NCBI GenBank assembly: GCA_963575745.1
Contig: CAUYUJ010022523.1
Coordinates: 21,001-85,000 of the forward strand
Length of the DNA stretch: 64,000 bases
Source: Prorocentrum cordatum
Taxonomy: Eukaryota > Sar > Dinophyceae > Prorocentrales > Prorocentraceae
Direction of reading: 5' to 3'
In this document: positions 21,935 through 32,307 of the stretch, piece by piece
Layout of the letters: each line of letters opens with the position of its first letter
Position numbering within the stretch: the stretch's first letter is position 1
Translations under genes and position numbers: made by a program
The notes under the pieces: generated by a model
The model's database searches: none
The model's input: the letters and a program-made list of their open reading frames with translations, nothing else
What the model was told of the DNA's origin: nothing

Positions 21935-22777
21935 TCATCTGGAGGCCCTGGCTGTGCTGTTGGATGGGTGGGTCACGTCGAACGCCCCCCGCAGCTCTGG
22001 TGCCAATCTGCCTTGCCGAGCAAGCCGTGTTTCTTCTCGTCGTAGTGAACACTTGCTCGTGGGAGTAGCTTTCCCCCTGGGCCTCCCCACCTGCGGCAGC
22101 TCCTTCGGCAAGTGCAGCTTTCTGTGCCAGATCGGCTGATCGGGCCGCTCGAAGGAAATTGCGATGCCGCAGAGGGTCTTCCACGGCGCTGCCAGGACAG
22201 GGGTGAGAGCCACCCTGTCCTTCAGGCTCTCGCTGACTATCGCAAAGCCGATCATGGAGCCCTGGCCCTTGTCGCACGCGATGGCACACGGTGGGGTGAT
22301 CACCACCCCTCTCAGGAACTCTTGGACGCGGGCCCTCGCAATCTGGTCAGGAGAGTGGTTCCAGTCACCCATGATAGCATACGGGTCCGCCAAGCTCCCC
22401 ACGAAGGATACATGCGCCCCCGGCGTCTTACCACTGGGCCCCTTCGCGAGTCCGGACTTGGGGGCGAGGTAGGTGCAGATCGCCACCGCGTTGCGGCCCT
22501 GCAGGTGCCACGCGAGGGCCGAGAAACCATAGAAGGGGGGGCCCGCCGCGCTGCTCGATCGGTACTTGGTGAGGTAGTCAAAAAATGAGCTCGCAACATG
22601 GGTCCGAGCAAGTATGGCCTCCCCTGCCGACGTGCCTGATTCAGACCGTCCCCTCGCCCTGGCAGGCGTGGCGATCAGTTTCCATCCGCCCTTCCTCACC
22701 GACGCCTGTGCCTCTGCGGTCCTATCGAGGGGTGCCCCGACGAACATGCACAGGTTGAACTCCTTCTGGCTCGTCAC
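21935..22777 (-). pseudogene. Endonuclease/exonuclease/phosphatase (EEP) domain of the minus-strand retroelement
   Basis: A 280-codon minus-strand frame with an apurinic-endonuclease-like core: a GVAIL-type strand (EAILART), ALAWHLQGRNAVAICTYL, and AIMGDWNHSPDQIA (GDWN at residues 137-140), which supplies the Asp and Asn of the catalytic pocket. The late strand GSMIGFAIVSESL follows, then a PWKT segment where relatives often have PWKPH. In non-LTR elements this domain nicks the target DNA to prime reverse transcription. The N-terminal ETH/QET motif is not visible in this frame. The domain lies directly downstream of the repeated linker at 22781-24400 and upstream of the RT, the usual order. 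Confidence 0.6.
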
Positions 22778-22780
22778 GAA

Positions 22781-24400
22781 CTAGTGAATCTTGGTGCCCC
22801 ACTCCGTGATATTGCCATGCAGCGCTGATACGCGCTGCCAACTACCTCGGGGAAGGTCCGCCAATCGCTCTGGAACATCCAAGCTCGTCGAGGAGGCCAC
22901 CTGCACTCGCTTCGACTCAGCTGCGTGCTCAGGCGGATGCTGCTTCGAAGAGATCACCTGCACTCGCTCCGTCACGCCATCCATCTGTGGCGCCGCCATC
23001 TGCTCATTGCCATCTCCTGGAGGTTCTTGCACCTCTCCTGCTTGCACGATGTCGAGATACCTGTCCAGATCGTCGGAGGGGCCGTATTCATTTGCAGCTG
23101 GGCCTTCGCAATCTCCCCATGGGGCCCGCTCGTCAGTGGCCTTGGAGACGCGCTTACCGGGGAGGAGGGCATCAGCCACCCGCGCGCCCGTGAACTCCTG
23201 CATCCGATTGTGGGGCTCTCTGCTGCCTAGCTCTGGAACGTGCAGCCTCGTCGAGGAGGCCACCTGCGCTCGCTGCGACTCAGCTGTAGGCTCAGGCTGA
23301 TGCTGCTTCGGGGAGGACACCTGCTCTCGCTCCGCCACGCACACTCCATCAGTGGCACGGCCACATGCTCGTCGCCATCTTCTGAAAGTTGTTGCGCATC
23401 ACCTGTTTGCTCGCAGTCGAGATACCCTTCTGGATCGTCGACAGGACCCTGCCCATCTGCAGCTAGGCCGTCGCAGTTCCCCTGGGGGCCCCGCCCGTCA
23501 GCGGCCCTGGAGGCGCGCTCATCGGGAAGGAGGGCATCGGCCACCCGCGCGTCCACGACCTCCTGCTTCCGATGGTGGGCCTCTCTACTGCTCTCATGCG
23601 GAGTAACGCGTGGATCTTTCTGCCGGCGGCTGCTGCTCTCATGCGGACTGACGCGTAAATCTTCCTGACTGCTTTCCGCAGTGATCCGCGGACAAGGTCC
23701 CGGCGTTCTGTTTTTCGAATATGCATCTAGCGCCGGCAGGGGTGGGAATGTCGCGGTCGCCGCGGAAGCTGGCCGCGGCGAAGTTGGAAGTGTTGTAGAC
23801 GCTTGGGTCCATGCCGCTCGCGCCTCGATACCGTCATCGCCGTCGTAGTATTCATTGTAGTACTCGGGGCGCTCCTCTGGCGGTGCGCGGTCTTGAAGGC
23901 AAGCTCGGAATGCTTCAGGAACTCGGCGCTCTTCGTCCCAATTTGCCGATACTGCGCTCGTCCAAGACGTGAGGTCTGCCCGTTCTGCCAGGGATGCCTG
24001 GCGCAGCAGGGTCGCCCGTCTCGTCGGGTTCTTTCGGCGCCATGCTTCCAAGCAGAACTCCTCGGCCTCCTGTAAGTTGCAGCGCGGAATCCCTATCGCG
24101 TAGGGCACGCACCATCGCCTCCACTTGCGCCTGCCGTGCTCGCTGTCATCGAGCCGCGTGATCCATTGGCCAGCCCAACGCTTGAGCTGGTCAGCGGCTC
24201 TCTGCTTCGCCGCAGTGGGGCCCCACCTCCTCGGCGCGCGGCATCCATGCACACGACCTGCATTCGCTGTCTCCCTGAGGGCCCCGCTCGTCAGCGGCCC
24301 TGGAGACGCGCTCATCGGGGAGGAGGGTCTCGGCCACCCGCGCGTCCGCGGCCTCCTGCCTCCGATGGTGGGCCCTGCTGCTGGTAGTCGCCGAACTGCC
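22781..24400 (-). pseudogene. Linker between ORF1 and endonuclease with internal amino-acid repeats
   Basis: Two overlapping minus-strand frames (24609-23227 and 23344-22781) form one degenerate coding region. A ~115-residue unit containing ARVADALLP, then DDPEGYLD- or DDLDRYLD-like words and ESxRxQVASS, occurs twice in tandem, corresponding to about 22850-23220 and 23225-23590. A shorter third copy of the ARVADALLP end lies at 24281-24370. An acidic/aromatic stretch (EERPEYYNEYYDGDDG) lies near 23850. No catalytic motif is seen, and no family is recognised. It could be a spacer of ORF1 or the N-terminal part of ORF2. Confidence 0.45.
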
Positions 24401-25726
24401 TGTCCATGTGGCTCGCTCTGCCCCGTGGGAACGCGGGGTCCGAAGCCGCTCGCTCTGCCCCGAGGGCGAGTGCTGAGCCCGACGCTGTGGCTAGCTCTGC
24501 CGTGAGGGTGAGTGCGGGGCCCGGAGCCGCTCGCTCTGCCCCCGCGATGAGTGTTGAGCTCGATGACCTGGGCGTCGAAGTACGGGGGCCCATCGTCGCC
24601 ACGGCCCATGCAGCGTCACAGTCCCTGCTGAGCTCCCTTGGCCGCAGAAAGCAGCCTCTGGACCCTATCTTGGAACTGGGGCCCCTCGTCGCGATCACGA
24701 TCGCCAGGTGCAGGAGCATCGTCGGTAGTCCCAGCAGCAGGCGCACCGCCCGCCGAGGAAGGTGCCCCAGCTGGCGCCGCCGCGGGCGCTGGGGCGGGCA
24801 CATGAGCACCTGCCGCTGCCCCTCCGCCTTCGGCCTGTTCCACGGCGGCCCCGGCAGGGGCCTCCTCGCGCCGCTGCCTCTTGGCCTTGGGGCTCTCGCG
24901 CACCTCTGCCGCCTCCGTTTCGCCGCTGGCCCAGGTTGCTGGCCGTCCTCGCCGAAGAGCTCGCTGATCTTCTGCTTGAGCTCCTTCGCGAACCTCGCCC
25001 GGAGCGCCTGGAATGCCTCCTTGTCGGCCTCGTCCACTTCGAGCCCCTCCAGCTCGAACGCCGCGCCTGCCTCGAAGTGGACCTCCTCGCTCTCGAGGAG
25101 AGTGGTGAGGTTGAGAGCCACGCCTGGCCTCGACGGCTCCGCGGCTGCCGCCTCTGCAGGCCGCGCTTGCCCTCGTGCGCGCTGCAAGGCCAGCGGCGCC
25201 TCCTCAGCTCGCTCTTGCGCCCGAGCTGCATCCTGGTACCAGTTGCACGCCTTGGCCTCGGACTCCACGGCTTTGTCCAGAGCGAGCGTGGCTTTCCGTT
25301 CCAGCGCGCTTGATGTTGGTACTCCTGGTTGGGGTCACGTTGCACAGCTTGCGCTGGCGGCGGCAGCTGCTGCTTGAGCCCTTCGGTCGCCGACGGGTCG
25401 ATGTGTGGCGCAGCCGCCTGCAGTGCCAGGAGGAGCTGCTCGGGGGTCTGGGCAACCTCTTTGCCCGCGTCGTCCTTCGCACTCTTCTTGCGCCAGTGGC
25501 GCGACCTGGGCTCGTTTCTCCACTCCTTCCAGCCGTCATGTTGTTCATCATCGAGCGCAGGCTGGATCCGTTTCTCCCAGGCGCCTTGTGCTGGCGCCGC
25601 ATCCCGCCACGGTGGAAGGCCCCCGAGCTCCATCGGCTTGCTGCAGCCGAAGCACTTCTCACGGCCCTTCCACGTCCATTTGCACCCGCAAAATACACAC
25701 TTGAGGTTGCCATTCTGCATGACCAT
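24312..25726 (-). pseudogene. ORF1-like zinc-finger/coiled-coil protein of the minus-strand retroelement
   Basis: Likely start ATG at 25726 on the minus strand (MVMQNGNLKCVFCGCKW). Cys10, Cys13, Cys25 and Cys28 form a CxxC-x11-CxxC finger with Trp residues between, like the RanBP2/zinc-ribbon type. The same layout occurs at the start of ORF1 in the intact element at 36926. A frame change near 25320 leads into a helical region (LERKATLALDKAVESEAKAC, AQERAEEAPLALQRARG), then LEVDEADKEAFQALRARF and FAKELKQKISELFGEDGQQ. A basic patch (PKAKRQRREE) lies near 24880 in yet another frame. ORF1 proteins of such elements usually bind the RNA. At least two frameshifts make this copy non-functional. Confidence 0.55.
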
Positions 25727-25854
25727 ATTTTCGCGAACGAGAGATTGGAGGCTAGCGAGCCCTCGCCTCAGATACGCACTCCCCTTGGAACCCGGGATCG
25801 CGCACTGGGGAACGAGGGCCCTCCGTGAAGGATGAAGCTGCCGCGGACTAGCGG

Positions 25855-26030
25855 TATCGAGGAGGAGCAGGAGGAGGAACAGGAGGAGGAGGAGGAGGAC
25901 GAAGACGACGACGAGGACGAGGACGAAGAGGAGGATGTAGTGGAGGCAGAGGAGGAAGATGACGAAGAGGATGAGCAAGGAGGGGAAGACGAGGACGAGG
26001 AGGAGGGAGGAGGCGGATCGGACGCCCACT
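25855..26030. repeat. (GGA)n/(GAC)n purine-rich tract
   Basis: GGA, GAC and GAG triplets, lying about 130 bp beyond the ORF1 start of the minus-strand retroelement. Confidence 0.85.
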
Positions 26031-26400
26031 AAGGGGAAGAGGGAGCGAGAGAAAAAGAAAGAGAGAGGGAAAGAGAAAGAGAGTCCATTCCAGGGGCTGC
26101 ACGTCCGAGGGATATTTGTCAGCCCTCGAGACGAGAGTCTTCCTCGCTCTAGGGGGCCCGACAGGGTACCCCCTGAAGTACCTCGTTGTCTGACTCGGCG
26201 TCAGCTTTCTCCCGGTCTTGCGACCGAGTGCCTTGGCTCGCTCCTGATTCAAACCATAGCACTGGCATGGGTCCGAAAAACACAGGCCTGTGCGGTTAAA
26301 GAACCGAGAGGCCGAGACGCCTTGTTGGCCGATCGGAGTTGCGACTTGTGGTGCCGCACATGACCCCCACCGAGATCCGAACGGCGGACGAGCCTGCAGC
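26031..26400. other. No recognised gene
   Basis: Short purine patch (gagaaagagag words) at 26040-26085, then unique sequence without a domain. Confidence 0.5.
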
Positions 26401-26404
26401 CACA

Positions 26405-26590
26405 TAAGAAGGAGGAGGAGGAACTTGAGGCGGGGGAGGAGGAGGAGGAAGGAGGAGGAACGATGAGGAGTGTGGAGGAGGAACGATGAGGAGCGAGGAG
26501 AAACAGGAGGAGGAGGAGGAGGAGGAGGAGGAGGAGGAGGAGGACGACGACGACGACTTTGAGGAGGACGACGCGGAGAAAGGGGAGGAC
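26405..26590. repeat. (GGA)n tract
   Basis: GGA triplets with a (GAC) run near 26545. Words such as gaggaggaacgatgaggag recur at 31410-31455. Confidence 0.85.
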
Positions 26591-26977
26591 TAGAATGAGG
26601 ATCCTGTATGATCGAAACGGGTACGGAAAGGATGGGGACGGCGACGCACAGCAGTTCCAGCCCATTTAAACAGGACTCGGTGTCAATATCGCCGCGGACG
26701 TTGTCCACTCGAAGTGCAAGCTGACGTGTCCACGTCGAGAAAACATTACGACGGCTCCTGGGGGTTCTCCAGGCCGGTTATCGTTTTCTTATTCATTGTT
26801 TGCCGATCGGCGCGGCCCTTCGCTCCGCCTTGCCCCCAAAGAAGTGGATCTTGGCTGTTTTGGGCGAGTGCGTCAGGCAGGTGGAGAGTCTCACCCCCAT
26901 AGGACGCACTGTTGCAGACAGTCGCCGTAAGCAGAGGTCCGGAGCCAGACACCCCCATCCCCTCTTCCGCCCAGTGT
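26591..26977. other. No recognised gene
   Basis: Unique sequence up to the third palindromic element. Only short frames are present. Confidence 0.5.
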
Positions 26978-27170
26978 TAAGTCGGGCCTGTTCCCCTACA
27001 GGGGTATTTTCGACAAAATAGGAAATTCCTCAACAAAAATAGCCAGAAAATAATCAAAAAAATGTCTGGGGACTATTTGTTTGGTATTTCGTTGACCTTT
27101 TTGGGGCATGTTTGGGGTATTTTTCATTTTTCGTCGAAGATTTCCCTGTCGGGGGACACGCCCGACTTAA
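26978..27170. mobile_element. Palindromic ~200 bp element, copy 3
   Basis: Starts taagtcgggcctgttcccct and ends agggggacacg-like arm plus cccgacttaa, so both outer edges read TTAA or TAA. The AT-rich centre aatcaaaaaaatgtctgggg is also close to that of copies 1 and 2. A partial right arm (tgggggacaggcccgacata) recurs at 27345-27382. Confidence 0.75.
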
Positions 27171-27174
27171 GCCC

Positions 27175-27509
27175 AGAGTCGAAACGCCGAACAAGGAAAC
27201 GTTCACCCGTAGATGCCCACTCCCAGACGGTCGCCGGAGACCCTCTGTGGACCTCCGTCCGCCGAGGAGCAGAAGTCGCGACGGCATCCGCCAATCTGCC
27301 ATCTGGAGGGCTCCCCCGCCAGGCCCGGGGCTGTATTTCTCGAGTATTTCTTGACCTGTATGGGGGACAGGCCCGACATAAAAAGCCAGGCCCGGGGCCG
27401 TCAACAGGGCTGCTCGGGAGGAGGAGCTGTTCCCTGGGAAGGGCTCGAGACTTCTGGGGAGCCACGCCGTGCATCTGGGGCTCCAAGGTGGGGTCGGAGC
27501 AGGTGGGGT
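27175..27509. other. Unassigned, with partial palindromic-element arm
   Basis: Contains the solo arm at 27345-27382 (dacctg-like lead, then gggggacaggcccgacata). No gene seen. Confidence 0.5.
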
Positions 27510-27690
27510 CGGGGGATGGCGCCGCATCGCAGATGCTTCGCCGAAGCGACTCGATGTGCAGCCCGATGTGCTTCGTGCCGACGTCGCCGATGCAGCGCCG
27601 ACGTCGCCGATGCAGCGCTGGTGCATCGCCGATACATCGCCGATGCATCGCCGATGCATCGGCGATGCGGCGCGATCTTCCGACCCCATC
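27510..27690 (+). repeat. CGATGCAT-type dispersed repeat, copy 1
   Basis: Built from cgccgatgcatcg and gacgtcgccgatgca words and ending gcatcggcgatgcggcgcga. A second copy with the same order lies at 33990-34165. Confidence 0.8.
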
Positions 27691-27867
27691 TAATCCGACC
27701 CCATCTCGGGGCCTATGGTGAAAGAAACGGCCTCGGATGTCCGCAGAGCAACATCTTGCGCATAAGCAGAAACTTTCGGAGCTCAGCGAGAACTTTTGGA
27801 GCATTTCTAATCCCCCCGCGACCCCGAACTTTATTATCCCTGTGGGATTCATCTCCGTGGGACATGG

Positions 27868-27964
27868 TTAGGCAGAAATTTTTGGAGCTCAGCGATAATC
27901 TCTTGGATCGGCGCTGGGCGCCCCTCCCTGGCGTTTCTGCATGTGCCGTGCGTTGCTCTTCTAG
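27868..27964 (+). repeat. Partial copy of the introner-like repeat with acceptor-like end
   Basis: Begins at a GT (gttaggcag), contains tctcttggatcggcgctggg as in the intron at 4409-4623, and ends tgcgttgctcttctag. A related fragment lies at 27757-27800 (ttcggagctcagcgaga). It could be a relic intron or only a shared repeat. Confidence 0.4.
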
Positions 27965-28120
27965 TCCGGGGCAGCGGCGCTCGGGCAGCCCCTCGGTGGC
28001 CCCATCGGGCTCTCGGAGCCGACCCGTCGCCGACAGGGCCGAGGGCCACCCCTCGGTTGCCCCCCGTCGGCCGTCGGTCCCTCGGCGGCCCGCGGCGGCT
28101 CTCCGAGCCTCTGCGCGCCG

Positions 28121-28264
28121 CCTCGGCGGCCGTCGAGCGGCGCATCCACCTTCTCGGCGGCTCTCGGGCTCGTGCTGCCTGGCCTTCTACTGCCTCGGCG
28201 GCCCTCGAGCGGCGCATCCACCTTCTCGGCGGCTCTCGGGCTCGTGCTGCCTGGCCTTCTACTG
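28121..28264 (+). repeat. 72 bp tandem duplication
   Basis: Two consecutive 72 bp units (28121-28192 and 28193-28264), nearly identical, each starting cctcggcggcc and ending ggccttctactg. They end 11 bp before the ATG chosen for the endonuclease-RT ORF. Confidence 0.85.
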
Positions 28265-28275
28265 CTGCCGGGTCG

Positions 28276-31038
28276 ATGGCGCGTGTTTGCGAGACGTGGA
28301 AAGATTTGTCGGATAGCTATTGCGACAGTGGTTTCTTAGTCATTCTATCTGGATCCCAGGGGGAACGGGCAGGCGTCGGCTTTGTTGTAGCACCTTGGGC
28401 CCGACGTGGAGTTCGAGGGTTTCTGCAGCATACGGGAAGAACAGCATACATCAAGATGAATGTCAGGGGCGGCACGATTGGAATTTGCACAGCGTGCGCT
28501 CCACACAATGAGAAGCCGCCGGAGGAGAAGTTCGTCTTCTACGAGAACTTGGACGATCTGTGCGACAAGTGCTCGGTGAGCGGCCAGCGGCTCCTGCTGG
28601 GCGACATGAATGCCCGACTTGGGCAGAGGAGGCAGGGCGAGGAGGACGTGCTCGGAACACATACCTGGGGCAGGGAAGCGGTCAAGAAAGTGGAGCCTCC
28701 GAACCGAGACTTACTTGTGCAGTTTTGCGTGGAACGCGATCTGATGGTAGGCAACACCTACGTGGAGGGGATGCCAGAAGAAAAGGCCACGTTCGTGGAA
28801 AGCGGCGCCGGACTCATGAGCGAGGTTACGGAACATACCCACAACATGCTCGATCTGGTCTTGGTGGAGTCTGGTTTCGCTTCCGACGTCCAGGATATCA
28901 GGAGCCATAGGGAAGCAGGGATACAGTCGAACCACTTTCTGGTATCATGCTCCATTCGTTGTTGCTTTGAGGCTTTGCGGAAGGATAGAAGCGCCTTGAC
29001 GTTACCAGGCGTGGCGAGGAAATTCACGCAAACCTTCAAAGACATGGTGCCGCAGACACGGGGGAGCGAGTCCATTGACGACGCGTGGGCTGGTATGGTC
29101 GGAGCTTTTGAGGTGTCAGGGGGCGCGGTCCCAGAGAAGTATCGTATCAGCCGGCGGCCGTGGATTAGCCAATGCACGTTGGACCTCATTGACCAGCGGT
29201 CGCAGGCGCGCCTAGAGAACGACCAGGTCAAGCAACGGGACCTGCACCGGAAAGTGAGGAGATCGGCGAAGGCGGACAAAACTAAGTGGCTCAACGACTG
29301 CATACAGACAGGCACTTGGGATGACCTGAAGCTGATCCGGAAGACGCGGAGACCGACCCAATCCAGCCTCCGCAACGCAGCCGGCGTCCTCACTCCGAGC
29401 GAGGAGAAAGCCGATACTATGGCAGAGTACCTGGAACGTGTGCAGTGGCGCGTCCGCCCAGCAGGCTGCACAGATGGTCCGCCTCTTGGGCCCGCCCTCA
29501 ACGTCAATGAGGACGTGTTCTCGGCGGAGGAGGTCAAGGCAGTCATTCGCAAGATGCGGAATAACCGAGCGGCTGGTGGAGACGACATTCCTGCAGAGTA
29601 TTTCAAGGTTCTGGCTACGAACACCGAGTGCCTGGAATATGTCACGGATTTCATGAGTAACTGTTGGCTCGAGGGGAAAACACTGCAGGCTTGGCATCAG
29701 GCCATGGTAACGGCCATTTACAAGAAAGGGAACGTTGAACTGCCAGAGAATTACCGCCCAATCAGCCTGTTGAGTCTTGGATACAAGATCTTCGCTGCTC
29801 TCGTCAAAAAGCGGCTCCTCGACGCGGGAGTGGAACAACGGCTTTCGAAGTACCAGCTCGGCTTCCGCAGCGGGTGCAGCACGCAGGACGCCATCTGCAT
29901 TCTGCGACGGCGTATTGAGCAAGAGTGGGCACTACAGCACGGAAATGGGTATTTTCTCGCTCTGGATTGGAAACAGGCGTTCGATTCTGTGAACACGGAG
30001 GCAATGCTAGCCGCTCTGGAACGGTTTGGACTCCCCAGTAGCATCCGGCGCATCGTTGGGGATATTTACAATGGGCGCACATTCCAGGTCCAGGAGGCCG
30101 GGCACTTGTCAGCGGAACGAGCGCAGAGATCAGGGATTTCCCAGGGTTGCCCGCTTTCGCCCCTCCTGTTCGTCATGGTCATGGCCGTCATCATGACTGA
30201 CGCAGCGGATGCGCTCGGACAGCAACTCGCGGAACGTGTTGGGCAGTTGGTCTACGCCGACGACACTCTACTGATCGCGCGACGTGCAGAGGATATGCAA
30301 GAGTGGTTGCGCGTGGTGCAGGAAGCGGCCAGCTTGGTGGGCTTGGAACTGCATTGGGGGAAGCTCCAGTTGATGCGCGTTCGACGCTGCGGAGATGTTC
30401 ACACTCTTACAGGCGAGGCCATTGCAGCCACAGACAAAATATCTTACCTGGGCACCACCATCAGCAGCGACGGCAGGTTGGAGAGTGAGCTCAACCGGCG
30501 GCTTGGCATGGCATACGCAGAGTTCTCAAGGCTTAAGAAAGTCTGGGGGCACACGAGCATCGGAGAACAACGGAAGATCGACTTGTTCAGCGCCATCATC
30601 ATACCCAAGCTCCTCTACAGCCTGAGCACGGCATGTCTGCGCGCGGCAGAACGGCGTCGTCTGGACGGAGCACATTGCCGGATGTTGCGGTCCCTCTGCG
30701 GGGTCAAGCACCCCATGTTCTCTCGAGTATCGAACGCGAGCATCCGGGCCCGGACGCGGCAAGAGCCTTTGACAAGTACCCTTCTCAAGCAACAGCTTCT
30801 TCTGCTTGGAAAGGCAGCGAGAGCAGAGCCCGGAGATCCACTGCGAGACTCAATTTTCGTCCCCGGCACTCTGAAACTCATCACGGACCACTACGTCAGG
30901 AAGGCTGGGCGACCCAGATTGGAATGGGCTAAGTTTCTATTGACGCATGTACGACGGCTATCAGGCGAACATCTTCAATGGGAGGTGCTTGTACAAGACG
31001 AATGTGATTGGAGGAAACACGTGAGGGCGCTACAGTAG
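28276..31038 (+). CDS. Endonuclease-reverse transcriptase of a non-LTR (LINE-type) retroelement
   Basis: An uninterrupted 920-codon ORF. The start was chosen at 28276 because the open frame upstream (from 27943) is repeat-derived and the first recognisable domain residue (CETWK, near the QET motif) follows this Met. Residues about 5-225 are an EEP endonuclease with LLLGDMNARLG (Asp110, Asn112) and the terminal SNHFLV (Asn219-His220; most relatives have SDH). Residues about 400-700 are the RT: NYRPISLLSLGYKIFAALV, motif A ALDWKQAFDSV (Asp564), motif B GISQGCPLSPLLF, motif C YADDT (660-663). The tail carries ISYLGTTISSDG and helical repeats and has no RNase H. The EEP N-terminus appears 5'-truncated, common after incomplete target-primed reverse transcription. 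No stops or frameshifts, so insertion is probably recent. Confidence 0.85.
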   Translation: MARVCETWKDLSDSYCDSGFLVILSGSQGERAGVGFVVAPWARRGVRGFLQHTGRTAYIKMNVRGGTIGICTACAPHNEKPPEEKFVFYENLDDLCDKCSVSGQRLLLGDMNARLGQRRQGEEDVLGTHTWGREAVKKVEPPNRDLLVQFCVERDLMVGNTYVEGMPEEKATFVESGAGLMSEVTEHTHNMLDLVLVESGFASDVQDIRSHREAGIQSNHFLVSCSIRCCFEALRKDRSALTLPGVARKFTQTFKDMVPQTRGSESIDDAWAGMVGAFEVSGGAVPEKYRISRRPWISQCTLDLIDQRSQARLENDQVKQRDLHRKVRRSAKADKTKWLNDCIQTGTWDDLKLIRKTRRPTQSSLRNAAGVLTPSEEKADTMAEYLERVQWRVRPAGCTDGPPLGPALNVNEDVFSAEEVKAVIRKMRNNRAAGGDDIPAEYFKVLATNTECLEYVTDFMSNCWLEGKTLQAWHQAMVTAIYKKGNVELPENYRPISLLSLGYKIFAALVKKRLLDAGVEQRLSKYQLGFRSGCSTQDAICILRRRIEQEWALQHGNGYFLALDWKQAFDSVNTEAMLAALERFGLPSSIRRIVGDIYNGRTFQVQEAGHLSAERAQRSGISQGCPLSPLLFVMVMAVIMTDAADALGQQLAERVGQLVYADDTLLIARRAEDMQEWLRVVQEAASLVGLELHWGKLQLMRVRRCGDVHTLTGEAIAATDKISYLGTTISSDGRLESELNRRLGMAYAEFSRLKKVWGHTSIGEQRKIDLFSAIIIPKLLYSLSTACLRAAERRRLDGAHCRMLRSLCGVKHPMFSRVSNASIRARTRQEPLTSTLLKQQLLLLGKAARAEPGDPLRDSIFVPGTLKLITDHYVRKAGRPRLEWAKFLLTHVRRLSGEHLQWEVLVQDECDWRKHVRALQ

Positions 31039-31039
31039 C

Positions 31040-31335
31040 GCCTGCCGACGCGCCCCCGGGCGTTTGGCCCTCTCTCTCTCTCTCTCCGCGCGCCTTCGGC
31101 GCGCCCGAAGCAACTCCTCGGCGCGTTGGCCGGAGCAGCAGGGCGAAGAGCAGGGGGAGGAGACGTACTCTTGGAGCCACTCTTGGCGATCTTTGGGGCC
31201 CTGACGACGCGCCCCTGGGCCCCCTGCTGGGCCGCCCTGCGGCCATCCGAGGGCCGCATAGGCTGATCGGAAGTGAAACTGCGAGAAGGTACCATTCATA
31301 TTAAAGAAAACACGAAGCTTTGGACTAATGCTGCT
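31040..31335. other. 3' flank of the endonuclease-RT ORF
   Basis: Contains a short (CT)n run (31070-31085). No poly(A) tail or target duplication was visible. Confidence 0.45.
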
Positions 31336-31510
31336 GTGGCCGAGGAGGAGGAGGAGGAGGAGGAGGAGGAGGAGGAGGAGGAGGAGGAGGAACTTGAGGA
31401 GGAGGAGGTGGAGGAGGAACGATGAGGAGCTTGGAGGAGGAACGATGAGGAGCAAGGAGAAAGAGGAGGAGGAGGAGGAGAGGAGGAGGAGGAGGAGGAG
31501 CAGCATGATG
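31336..31510. repeat. (GGA)n tract
   Basis: GGA triplets with interspersed aacgatgaggagc words shared with 26460-26500. Confidence 0.9.
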
Positions 31511-31514
31511 AGGG

Positions 31515-31917
31515 AACAGGAGACGCAGCATGTGGACGGGAGGGGCGGGCAACGTGGAGGTGGAACGACCAGGGAGGAATGGGGGTGATGCCCCCGTGCG
31601 AGCGCACACCAATTTACTCGGGTCAACTGGTCCGAATGCGCCTCGAAGTGCATCACCGCTGAAGCCGACGCCAAATCTGAAATGCACAAAAAAGCAAAGG
31701 GCACACTCTTTAGGCTTGGTTCACAGCGCCTCGTGGGACCGTGGGCACATGCCCTCCCCCGAGAGCAGCAGCCAGACAACTCGGGTTTGGATCCTCATGC
31801 CTTGCTGAACTCCGCGCGCGTTTTTGCACCACCACTGCCGCCACAACCCGCTTCGTCAAGGCCAGCAGTTCGGGCGACAGCGACTGTGGCACTCCAGGTG
31901 GCCCACACGGAGGAGTA
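31515..31917. other. No recognised gene
   Basis: Unique sequence between two (GGA)n tracts. Frames are short and match nothing I know. Confidence 0.5.
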
Positions 31918-32300
31918 AGCAGAGGAGGAGTAGGAGGAGAAGAAGGAGGAGGAGGAGGAGGAGCAGGAGGAGGATGGAGAAGGGGGAGGAGGAGGAGGAG
32001 GAGGAGGAGGAGGAGGAGGAGGAGGAGGAGGAGGAGGGAGGAGGAGGAGGAGGAGGAGGAGGAGGAGGAGGAGGAGGAGGAGGAGGAGGAGAGGAGGAGG
32101 AGGAGGAGGAGGAGGAGGAGCGAGGAGGAGCGAGGAGGAGCGAGGAGGAGCGAGGAGGAGGAGGAGGAGCGAGGAGGAGGTAGGAGAAGCGAGGAGTCGA
32201 AGGAGATTGCGGAGGTGGAGGAGCAAAGGGGCGAACACTGATCAGTAGGAGGCGGAGGCGCAGAAGCAAGGTGGAGGAGCGAGGAGAGGGAGCGAGGCGG
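31918..32300. repeat. (GGA)n tract
   Basis: Over 300 bp of GGA/GAG with (gaggagc) units near 32125-32180. It abuts composite repeat copy R2. Confidence 0.9.
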
Positions 32301-32307
32301 AAGAGGA

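Noticed and set aside
26978-27170. piggyBac-type element because of TTAA edges
   Set aside because: Only copy 3 has TTAA on both sides; copy 2 has GTAA at the left, and the termini do not start with CCY. TA or TAA duplication is equally likely.
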